Below are positions 16,217 to 23,027 of a stretch of DNA of 64,000 nt, piece after piece; positions within the stretch are counted from its first letter, which is position 1, and every line of letters begins with the position of its first letter. Origin of the DNA: Mangrovicella endophytica. GTDB taxonomy: Bacteria > Pseudomonadota > Alphaproteobacteria > Rhizobiales > Rhizobiaceae. Under the pieces are notes generated by a model. The model ran no database searches. It was given only the letters and a program-made list of their open reading frames with translations, and had not been told where the DNA came from. Location: positions 27,778-91,777 of the forward strand of contig NZ_PKMZ01000013.1 in assembly GCF_002893625.1 (NCBI RefSeq), read 5' to 3'. Position numbers and translations under genes: made by a program.

Positions 16217-16867
16217 ATGCAAAATGATGACGCCCAGCCTGCGCCTCCCGATACCGGGGCCCGCCCCCGCGGGCGCCCGCGCGCCTTCGATCGAGAGGCC
16301 GCGCTGGCGGAGGCGACGCGCCTGTTCTGGGCCAAGGGCTACGAGGCGACCTCGATCGCGGAGCTGACGCAGGCGATGGGGATTGGGGGCCCGAGCCTCT
16401 ATGCCGCCTTCGGCTCCAAGGAGGCGCTGTATGTCGAGGCGCTGCGGCACTACAGCGACAGCAATGCCGCACTTGTCTGGACCAGCTTCGAGCGCGCCGA
16501 GACGGCGCGAGACGCCGTCCGCGGGTTTCTGATGGACTCCGCCGCAGCCCTTGGCGGCGGTGAGGCGCATCCCGCACGCGGCTGCATGGTGACGCTGTCC
16601 TCGGTCGGCAGCGAAGGCCATGAGGAGCTCGGCCGGCTCGTCTGCGAGGCGCGAGGCGTCACGCTCGAGCGGCTGAAAGCCCGGCTCGCGGCCGGCGTCG
16701 ACGCTGGCGAGATCGCGGCCACGACCGACATCCATGCGCTGGCCCGCTTCGTGCAGACCGTCCAGAACGGCATGTCGATCCTGGCGCGCGACGGCGCGCG
16801 CTGCGATGAGCTGAGGTCGGTTGCCGAGGTGGCGATGCTGACCTGGGACGCCTGCACCCGGGCTTGA
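16217..16867 (+). CDS. TetR/AcrR family transcriptional regulator
   Basis: 216 residues. RGRPRAFDREAALAEATRLF-WAKGYEATSIAELTQAMGIGGPSLYAAFGSKEALYVEALRHY is the DNA-binding part; the C-terminus (RGCMVTLSSVG, FVQTVQNGMSILARDGA) is the type found in regulators beside SDR genes. It is divergent from the SDR gene at 15396-16136 and likely controls it. The region just before the start is AT-rich (AATTATATAATG). Confidence 0.92.
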   Translation: MQNDDAQPAPPDTGARPRGRPRAFDREAALAEATRLFWAKGYEATSIAELTQAMGIGGPSLYAAFGSKEALYVEALRHYSDSNAALVWTSFERAETARDAVRGFLMDSAAALGGGEAHPARGCMVTLSSVGSEGHEELGRLVCEARGVTLERLKARLAAGVDAGEIAATTDIHALARFVQTVQNGMSILARDGARCDELRSVAEVAMLTWDACTRA

Positions 16868-17004
16868 TTGAGTGCAAGAGGGTGGCGCCGGACGGCCGAG
16901 GCGTGCCGCAGCGCGGCGGCCGGCGTCGGCGGTCCCTCCGCTCGTTGGGGCTGACGGGCGCGCCGGCGACAACGGCAAGACGACCCTTAGCGTCGCGCCA
17001 GGAG

Positions 17005-17094
17005 CGGCAACGGCCGCGCTCCTGAGGGAACGCGGCCGTTCTGCGTCGTGATGCAGGCCAGGGCCGGAGCTGCGGCGGAACGGATCAGCCGGCC
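17005..17094. repeat. 90-bp direct repeat, copy 1 (downstream of the AraC-type gene)
   Basis: Matches 18168-18257 with about six differences in 90 bases, in the same orientation. It contains the hairpin AACGGCCGCG/CGCGGCCGTT (17009-17040) and the segment that, in copy 2, is the last codons and stop of the OmpA-like gene. The two copies bracket the AraC-type gene. Confidence 0.85.
17009..17040 (-). terminator. Terminator-like hairpin after the AraC-type gene
   Basis: Perfect 10-bp stem AACGGCCGCG/CGCGGCCGTT with a 12-base loop, inside direct repeat copy 1. It is equivalent to the hairpin after the OmpA-like gene in copy 2. Confidence 0.55.
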
Positions 17095-17123
17095 GGGCGA
17101 AGCCTCTCCCCGGCAGACCTGCT

Positions 17124-18005
17124 TTACTTCAACGGCAGGAACAGCTCCGCCACCGCCTCGTGCTCCGGCACTTCCGGAAAGAAGGCGAGGCGCTGGCAGT
17201 AGATCGGGAAGTCGCGTGCTTCCTCGCCGCTGGCCGGCAGCCAGTCGCGGTAAAGATAGAGCGCGGCGGGCTCCAGATTGTCGGTATGCCCGACGACGCG
17301 CAGCACGGCGCAGCGCCCGCCCGGGATCTCGCCGGCCTTGATGGGCTCGCCATAGGACTCGATCGGCCGGTCGGTGCCGGCGCACAGGTCAACGCGATAA
17401 TCGTCGGGCGTGGCTGGACGCCGTTCCGAGCGCCAGACATTGAAGGTCGGGCTCGTCCGCGGATGCAGGCCGGCGGCCTTCCGCCAGGCGATGAAGCGCT
17501 GGATCGTGGCACCGAGCCCAGCGGGATCGCCGCGATGCTCCAGGATGGCGACCGGCGTCGCAGGCACGTCGCGGATCGCCACGTCGGCGGGCGCGAATAT
17601 TCGTTGCATGCGCTTGCTCCTGGCGGTTTCGAGAGGCCCGAAGGCGGCAAGCCACGTCTCCCAGTCGGGCGCCTTGCGGAACGCGGATGGCGACTGGCCG
17701 AAGCGCTGCCGAAAGGCTCTGGCGAACGCGTCCGGCGCGTCGTAGCCGGCGTCCATGGCGATGTCCGTGACGCTCTGGCCGTCGCGATAGGCGAGCCGGT
17801 ACGAGGCGCGCTTCATCCGGGACAGCTGGACGTAACGCGCGACCGAGAGGCCGAAGGTCGCCGTGAACTGCCGCTGGAAGTGATATTTCGAGAAGGCCGC
17901 GACGGCGCTGACCCCGTCGAGATCCAGATCGTCGCCGAGATGCCGGTCGATGTGATCCAGCACCCTTCCCATCCGGGCATGATAGTCTCGAAGCGCCGCC
18001 GTCAT
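17124..18005 (-). CDS. AraC-family regulator with GyrI-like C-terminal domain
   Basis: 293 residues from ATG 18005 (MTAALRDYHARMGRVLDHID). The two AraC helix-turn-helix units occupy residues about 15-110 (VAAFSKYHFQRQFTATFGLS, then SVTDIAMDAGYDAPDAFARA-FRQRFGQSPSAFR). A GyrI-like small-molecule-binding domain follows (about 135-293; VAIRDVPATPVAILEHRGD to AVAELFLPLK). This matches the Rob/SoxS-like one-component sensors with DUF/GyrI domains. The gene is flanked by 90-bp direct repeats, which suggests it was inserted into, or duplicated with, the ompA-end region. Confidence 0.92.
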   Translation of the reverse strand: MTAALRDYHARMGRVLDHIDRHLGDDLDLDGVSAVAAFSKYHFQRQFTATFGLSVARYVQLSRMKRASYRLAYRDGQSVTDIAMDAGYDAPDAFARAFRQRFGQSPSAFRKAPDWETWLAAFGPLETARSKRMQRIFAPADVAIRDVPATPVAILEHRGDPAGLGATIQRFIAWRKAAGLHPRTSPTFNVWRSERRPATPDDYRVDLCAGTDRPIESYGEPIKAGEIPGGRCAVLRVVGHTDNLEPAALYLYRDWLPASGEEARDFPIYCQRLAFFPEVPEHEAVAELFLPLK

Positions 18006-18167
18006 CGTCCTGTCCCGCGTGGCGCCACCAGCTAGGCGCTGACGCCCGTCATCCGCTCGACCGATCTTGCGGTTCGGGAGCCGGTCCCGCACCTGATGCA
18101 GCATATTGGCACGCGCGAGCGGCGTGCCGGCCGCCGGTGTAGTACGGGGAACCGGCGGTCGTGGAAA

Positions 18168-18257
18168 CGGCAACGGCCGCGCTCCGAAGGGAACGCGGCC
18201 GTTCTGCGTCGTGATGCGGGCCGCGGCCGGAGCCGCGGCGGAACGGATCAGCCGGCC
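18168..18257. repeat. 90-bp direct repeat, copy 2 (overlaps the 3' end of the OmpA-like gene)
   Basis: Counterpart of 17005-17094. It covers the last three codons and stop of the OmpA-like lipoprotein gene plus its downstream hairpin. The copies are 1.16 kb apart and enclose exactly the AraC-type gene. Confidence 0.85.
18172..18203 (-). terminator. Terminator-like hairpin after the OmpA-like gene
   Basis: AACGGCCGCG and CGCGGCCGTT form a perfect stem, extended by TCC/GGA near the loop, 45 bases past the stop codon. There is a short T-rich tail (GTTTCC) on the minus strand. Confidence 0.6.
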
Positions 18258-18910
18258 TGCAGCGGCGAGATGGAGATCTCGACGCGGCGGTTCTCGGCGC
18301 GTCCGTCCGCCGTGGCGTTGGAAGCGACCGGCCGGCTCTCGCCATAGCCTTGCGCGTTGAGGCGCCGCGGGCTGACGCCCTGGCTGACCAGGAACTGGCT
18401 GACGGAATCGGCGCGGTCCTCCGACAGGCGGAGATTGTAGGCGTCCGAACCCTGGCTGTCGGTGTGGCCGTCTACGTCGACGATCGACTTGTCGAACTCC
18501 TTCAGCACCAGCGCGACCGAGGTCAGCGTCGGGTAGAAGCCCGGCAGGATGGAGGCCTGATCGGTCGGGAAGGTGATGTTCGACGGCATGTTGAGGATGA
18601 TGCGGTCCCCGACGCGGGTGACCGAGACGCCGGTGCCCTGCAGCTGGCGGCGCAGCTTGTCCTCCTGCGAGTCCATATAGGCGCCGATGCCGCCACCACC
18701 GATGGCGCCGATACCGGCACCGATCAGGGCCGCGCGGCCGGCGTCGACCCCCGTGGCGCGGCCGACGACATAGCCGCCGAGCGCGCCGACGCCGGCGCCG
18801 ATGCCGGCGCCGCCGACCGTGTTGGAGAGCTTGGATTCACCCGTATAGGGATCCGTAGTGCAACCGGCGAAGGCGGCCGTGAAGGCAAGCGCCAGGCAAA
18901 GCTTCTTCAT
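18248..18910 (-). CDS. OmpA-family outer-membrane lipoprotein (YiaD-like)
   Basis: 220 residues. The N-terminus MKKLCLALAFTAAFAGC carries a lipobox (FAGC, Cys17). A glycine-rich segment follows (GIGAGVGALGGYVVGRATGV, about 35-85). The OmpA peptidoglycan-binding domain is at about 100-215, with VDVDGHTDSQGSDAYNLRLS, QFLVSQGV, GYGESRPV and GRAENRRVEI. It should anchor the outer membrane to peptidoglycan. The 3' end lies in a 90-bp direct repeat. Confidence 0.93.
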   Translation of the reverse strand: MKKLCLALAFTAAFAGCTTDPYTGESKLSNTVGGAGIGAGVGALGGYVVGRATGVDAGRAALIGAGIGAIGGGGIGAYMDSQEDKLRRQLQGTGVSVTRVGDRIILNMPSNITFPTDQASILPGFYPTLTSVALVLKEFDKSIVDVDGHTDSQGSDAYNLRLSEDRADSVSQFLVSQGVSPRRLNAQGYGESRPVASNATADGRAENRRVEISISPLQAG

Positions 18911-19141
18911 GACGATATCCAGCAGATATGTCCGGTCGCTGAGGCAAGCGCCGGATCTTTGATGTTCTTCATGTCCCGGAGCCGCTGTAGACGGCGAGGC
19001 TGGTGCGAAGATGGCGGCGGCGGGGAGGTGCTGCGAAAGAGCGGGAACCGTGGCGCGGCTGCAACGGGGCTTAAGCGTTGAGCGGGCAGCGGCTGCTGAT
19101 TATAGTTCCGCCACTGACATACGGTTCTCGGAGGTTTTCGC

Positions 19142-19351
19142 GTGAACGAGGTCGTGATCGATCCGGGCCTCCTGGCGGAGGCGGAAGCGCTCGACATCGA
19201 CGTGTCGCATGCGGCGAGCACCGGTGTTGCGCAGGCGGTCCGCGCTAAGCGGCAGTCGCTCTGGCGCGAGCAGAACGCCGAAGCGCTCACGTCGTCGAAT
19301 GAGTATGTTGAGAGAAACGGTCTGCCGCTGGCGGCACACCGCGTGTTCTGA
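19142..19351 (+). CDS. CcdA-family antitoxin, apparently orphan
   Basis: 69 residues from GTG 19142, supported by GGAGG seven bases upstream and TATAGT as a possible -10. The C-terminal half KRQSLWREQNAEALTSSNEYVERNGLPLA is the CcdA toxin-binding pattern. No ccdB follows: the next gene is asd on the opposite strand, behind a hairpin. It is a stand-alone antitoxin or the relic of a lost module. Confidence 0.82.
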   Translation: MNEVVIDPGLLAEAEALDIDVSHAASTGVAQAVRAKRQSLWREQNAEALTSSNEYVERNGLPLAAHRVF

Positions 19352-19382
19352 TCACCGTCGCAGCGGTGTCGCGCAGGCCTAT

Positions 19383-19406
19383 GCCGGCAGGCTCAAGCCT
19401 GCCGGC
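19383..19406. terminator. Bidirectional terminator hairpin between ccdA-like gene and asd
   Basis: GCCGGCAGGC-TCAA-GCCTGCCGGC, perfect 10-bp arms, between the convergent ccdA-like gene and asd. There is no T run on either side. Confidence 0.6.
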
Positions 19407-19418
19407 GGTGCCAAGGCG

Positions 19419-20450
19419 TCAGGCCGCGGCGCGCTTCTCGATGAGGCCGCGATTGATCAGGAGCTCGGCGATCTGGATGGCGTTCAGCGCCGCACCCTTG
19501 CGCAGATTGTCGGCGACCACCCAGAGGTTGAGGCCGTTCTCGATCGTCTGGTCCTCGCGGATGCGCGAGATATAGGTGGCGTCCTCGCCCGCCGTCTCGA
19601 TCGGGGTGATGTAGCCGCCGTCCTCGTGCTTATCGATGACGAGGCAGCCGGGCGCCTCGCGCAGGATGTCGCGCGCCTCGTCGGCCGTGATCGGGTTCTC
19701 GAACTCGATATTGACCGCCTCGGAATGGCCGATGAAGACCGGCACGCGCACGGCCGTGCAGGTGACCTTGATCTTCGGATCGAGGATCTTCTTGGTCTCG
19801 GCCATCACCTTCCACTCTTCCTTGGTGGAGCCGTCCTCCATGAAGACGTCGATATGGGGGATGACGTTGAAGGCGATGCGCTTGGTGAACTTCTTCTTCT
19901 CGATCGGGTCGGCGACGAAGACGGCGCGCGACTGGCCGAAGAGCTCGTCCATGCCTTCCTTGCCGGCGCCGGAGACCGACTGGTAGGTCGCCACCACGAT
20001 GCGACGGATCCTGGCATGGTCGTGCAGCGGCTTCAGCGCCACGACGAGCTGGGCGGTCGAGCAGTTCGGATTGGCGATGATGTTCTTCTTGGAGAAGCCC
20101 GCCACGGCGTCGGCATTCACCTCCGGCACGATCAGCGGCACGTCCTGGTCGTAGCGCCAGGCCGAGGAATTATCGATCACGACGCAGCCGGCCTTGCCGA
20201 TCTTCGGCGACCATTCCTTGGAGATGTTTCCGCCGGCCGACATCAGGCAGATGTCAGTGTCGGAGAAGTCGTAGGTATCGAGCGCCTTCACCTTCAGCGT
20301 CTTGTCGCCGAAGGAGACTTCCGTGCCCTGGCTGCGGCGGGAGGCAAGCGCCACCACCTCGTCGGCAGGAAAGCCGCGCTCATCCAGAATGCTCAGCATC
20401 TCACGCCCGACATTGCCGGTGGCGCCGACGACCGCGACCTTGTAGCCCAT
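19419..20450 (-). CDS. asd: Aspartate-semialdehyde dehydrogenase
   Basis: 343 residues from ATG 20450 (MGYKVAVVGATGNVGREML). It reduces aspartyl phosphate with NADPH to aspartate semialdehyde, for lysine/diaminopimelate, threonine and methionine. Motifs are GATGNVG (nucleotide binding), SAGGNISKEW, VIDNSSAWR, catalytic Cys in IIANPNCSTAQ, and YQSVSGAGKEGMDEL. The ending NGLNLWVVADNLRKGAALNA is canonical. The longer open frame upstream is a shadow. Confidence 0.97.
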   Translation of the reverse strand: MGYKVAVVGATGNVGREMLSILDERGFPADEVVALASRRSQGTEVSFGDKTLKVKALDTYDFSDTDICLMSAGGNISKEWSPKIGKAGCVVIDNSSAWRYDQDVPLIVPEVNADAVAGFSKKNIIANPNCSTAQLVVALKPLHDHARIRRIVVATYQSVSGAGKEGMDELFGQSRAVFVADPIEKKKFTKRIAFNVIPHIDVFMEDGSTKEEWKVMAETKKILDPKIKVTCTAVRVPVFIGHSEAVNIEFENPITADEARDILREAPGCLVIDKHEDGGYITPIETAGEDATYISRIREDQTIENGLNLWVVADNLRKGAALNAIQIAELLINRGLIEKRAAA

Positions 20451-20647
20451 GGGATCCGACCCTTCGCTCTCGCCTCCGACTTCTCGCGCGCTCGTCATCC
20501 GCCCCGGGGAGACAAGCGGGGCAGGCGGCGTCAGATAATCGTTTTGATCGGGGAGCGCGTGATCATGGCGGCCCGTATGGTCCGCAACCCCGCAAAAGTC
20601 AATGACCCGGCGGCAACAGGAAGGGGCGCGGCGAGCCGCGCTAAGGC

Positions 20648-21568
20648 TCAGGCGCCGGCATCCTGCGGACCTTCGGCGGCGTCGGTCGAGGCCGGGTCGG
20701 ACGCTGCCTCCAGCAGCCAGTTGTGGAAGGCGCGCATCGCCGGCGTCAGGCCCTTGGTCTGCAGCCGCGTCAGCCAGTAGCGGCCGGTGCCGGCATAGAT
20801 GGCGAAGGGCTGATGGAGCTGGCCACTGGCGATCTGGCGGGCGAACATCAGCGGCGGGGCAAGCGCGACGCCGGCGCCCTGCAGCGCTGCCTCCACCATG
20901 GCGAGCGAGGAATCGAAGACGATGCCGCCGCCCGGCGGTGGCGCGGTCGCGATGCCGGCGGCGCGGAACCATTCCGGCCATTCCTCGGAGCGATAGGAGC
21001 GCAGCAGCGTGCGCTCCGCCAGATCCTGTGGCCGCTTCAGACCGGCGGCGAGGTGCGGCGTGCAGAGCGCGGACAGGGGCGCTTCGAAGAGCGGCAGGGC
21101 ATCCACCGCCTGCCAGGCGCCGCGGCCGAAGCGGATGGCATAGTCGAGCCCTTCGGCGGCGATGTCGACGCGATTGTTGTTGGTGGAGAGGCGCACCTCC
21201 ACAAACGGATGACGCTTCCGGAAAGCGGGGAGGCGCGGCAGCAGCCAGCCGACCGCGAAGGTGCCGACGGCACCGAGGTTAAGCACCTCGCGCACCGTGC
21301 CGCCCTCCAGACGGTCGAGCGTATCGGCCATGCGGTCGAAGGCCTCGGCCAGCACCGGCCGCAGCGCCTCGCCCTCGTCGGTGAGCGCGAGGCCGCGCGG
21401 CAGGCGGCGGAACAGCGCGACATGCAGGCGCTCCTCCAGGAGCTTCACCTGATGGCTGACGGCCGCCTGCGTGACGGCAAGCTCGATGGCGGCCCGGGTG
21501 AAGCTGAGATGGCGGGCCGAGGCCTCGAAGGCACGCAGGGCATTGAGGGGCAGATAGGGGCGGACCAT
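20648..21568 (-). CDS. LysR-family regulator, divergent from a class D beta-lactamase gene
   Basis: 306 residues. The N-terminal helix-turn-helix is PLNALRAFEASARHLSFTRA-AIELAVTQAAVSHQVKLLEERL, typical of the AmpR/GcvA branch. The effector domain contains GAVGTFAVGWLLPRL and GVALAPPLMFARQIASGQL. It starts 131 bases from the beta-lactamase start and in the opposite direction, the classical layout for LysR control of a beta-lactamase gene. Regulation of that gene is inferred. Confidence 0.92.
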   Translation of the reverse strand: MVRPYLPLNALRAFEASARHLSFTRAAIELAVTQAAVSHQVKLLEERLHVALFRRLPRGLALTDEGEALRPVLAEAFDRMADTLDRLEGGTVREVLNLGAVGTFAVGWLLPRLPAFRKRHPFVEVRLSTNNNRVDIAAEGLDYAIRFGRGAWQAVDALPLFEAPLSALCTPHLAAGLKRPQDLAERTLLRSYRSEEWPEWFRAAGIATAPPPGGGIVFDSSLAMVEAALQGAGVALAPPLMFARQIASGQLHQPFAIYAGTGRYWLTRLQTKGLTPAMRAFHNWLLEAASDPASTDAAEGPQDAGA

Positions 21569-21699
21569 GCAAGCCGGTATTAGCTGAATTTGGGTCTGCC
21601 GCCAGATATCATCATTTGCGGCAGGGCCGCTGCCCTCTCTATCCAGGGGCCAGGCGGTGCCGCGGTGGCACCCTCGTCCTCCCGATGATGGAGCGCCTG

Positions 21700-22527
21700 A
21701 TGCCCAATCCCCTTCGCCGCATGGTCGTCATCCTCAGCCTTGCGATCACTGCCACAATGCGGGTTCACAGCGCCGATGCAGCCGAGGCGGTGGTGCGCTG
21801 CACCGTGATCGCGGATGCCGAAACTGGCGCGACGCTCCACCGCGAGGGCGGCTGCGACCAGCGATTCACCCCGATGTCGAGCTTCAAGCTGCCGCTGGCG
21901 GTGATGGGCTTCGACAGCGGCATCCTCACCGATGCCCACAATCCTGCTTGGGCGCTGAAGCCTGAATTCAACGCCAGTGCGCGGGAGCAGGCCTTTCCAA
22001 CCGTCGACCCGACCCTGTGGGAGAAGCAGTCGATCGTCTGGTACTCGCAGCAACTGACGCGCTCGCTCGGCACCAAGCGCTTCCAGGACTATGTCCGGCG
22101 CTTCGACTATGGCAACCAGGACGTCTCCGGCGCGCCCGCAAAGGCGGACGGGCTGACGCATGCATGGCTTGGCACATCGCTCGCCATCTCGCCGGACGAG
22201 CAGGTGGCGTTTCTGCGCCGCTTCTTCGATCGCAAGCTCGGCGTCTCCGACACGGCCTATGCGATGACGGAAAGCGTCGTGCCGAACTTCGAAGCCGCTG
22301 ACGGCTGGAGCGTGCACGGCAAGACCGGCGCCGGGCGCCTGCCGGCCACGGCGGGCAAGCCAGACGGGGATCGCCGCACGATCGGCTGGTTCGTCGGCTG
22401 GGCGGAGAAGGGCGGCCGGCGGGTGGTGTTCGCGCGGATGGAGGCGGGCGCCAAGCCGACGGACGAGCCTGCGAGCATCCGGGCGCGCGATGGCCTCATC
22501 CAGGCGCTGCCGGCGCTGGTCCGCTGA
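21700..22527 (+). CDS. Class D (OXA-type) beta-lactamase
   Basis: About 275 residues. ATG 21700 is chosen because GGAG lies seven bases upstream and it gives a signal peptide (MPNPLRRMVVILSLAITATM...ADAAE). Class D motifs are complete: SSFK (Ser-x-x-Lys nucleophile), a YGN triad in FDYGNQDVSG, the conserved Trp in HAWLGTSLAISPDEQVAFLRRF, and KTG in HGKTGAG. It hydrolyses beta-lactams in the periplasm; the spectrum cannot be read. It resembles chromosomal OXA-like enzymes of Alphaproteobacteria, with a divergent LysR gene beside it. Confidence 0.92.
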   Translation: MPNPLRRMVVILSLAITATMRVHSADAAEAVVRCTVIADAETGATLHREGGCDQRFTPMSSFKLPLAVMGFDSGILTDAHNPAWALKPEFNASAREQAFPTVDPTLWEKQSIVWYSQQLTRSLGTKRFQDYVRRFDYGNQDVSGAPAKADGLTHAWLGTSLAISPDEQVAFLRRFFDRKLGVSDTAYAMTESVVPNFEAADGWSVHGKTGAGRLPATAGKPDGDRRTIGWFVGWAEKGGRRVVFARMEAGAKPTDEPASIRARDGLIQALPALVR

Positions 22528-22570
22528 CCCGCCAGATCATCGGCGACGCGGCGGTGATCCAGACGAAAAG

Positions 22571-22600
22571 AAGGCCGTCCGGCGGGAGCCGAGCGGCCTT
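22571..22600. terminator. Bidirectional rho-independent terminator
   Basis: AAGGCCG ... CGGCCTT stem (extended by TCGG/CCGG pairs) with CTTTTC following on the minus strand. It closes the small gene at 22684 and, from the other side, the beta-lactamase gene. Confidence 0.7.
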
Positions 22601-22683
22601 GCTTCATGATGGGGTCGGAGGTGGCGCCGCCGCTGTCCCGGGCAGGTCGCACGGGATGCGGTTACGGCCCGACCTTTGCCGGA

Positions 22684-22767
22684 TCAGACCTCGCGGGGCT
22701 CGGACCGCCGGGCGAACTTCTTGGCCACCCAGGCAACGAGCAACGCCTTCAGAATACCTTTGATCAT
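22684..22767 (-). CDS. 27-residue microprotein
   Basis: The open frame MIKGILKALLVAWVAKKFAR-RSEPREV is too short for standard gene callers, but it has a strong ribosome-binding site (GGAGG six bases before ATG) and is followed about 85 bases later by a rho-independent terminator with CTTTT. The N-terminal 15 residues form an amphipathic or hydrophobic helix and the tail is basic. Similar tiny proteins occur in Rhizobiales. The function is unknown; it may associate with the inner membrane. Confidence 0.55.
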   Translation of the reverse strand: MIKGILKALLVAWVAKKFARRSEPREV

Positions 22768-23027
22768 CAAGTCCTCCATCTCACGCTTTCTCCCTCAATG
22801 CTGCGGGCGCCCGAAGGTTGCGCGTCTGCGGCGCGCTTTTGCTGCAGTGCTTCTAAGACTAAGGGCGAAGTTCCCTCAGCACGCGAGACCCTTTACCGAT
22901 AACCATTGGGAAACCGTCTGCCGGACCGCTCGACCAGAAGCGGCCGGAGGCGCGCGGCATGAGGCGCTGAGGCGCACCATGGGCCGCAGGGAGCTACGAC
23001 CGCCGCGGCGGCCAGAGGGAGGAAGAC

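Noticed and set aside
19352..19418. ccdB gene after the CcdA-like gene
   Set aside because: Only 67 bases and a hairpin separate it from asd; no room and no remnant.
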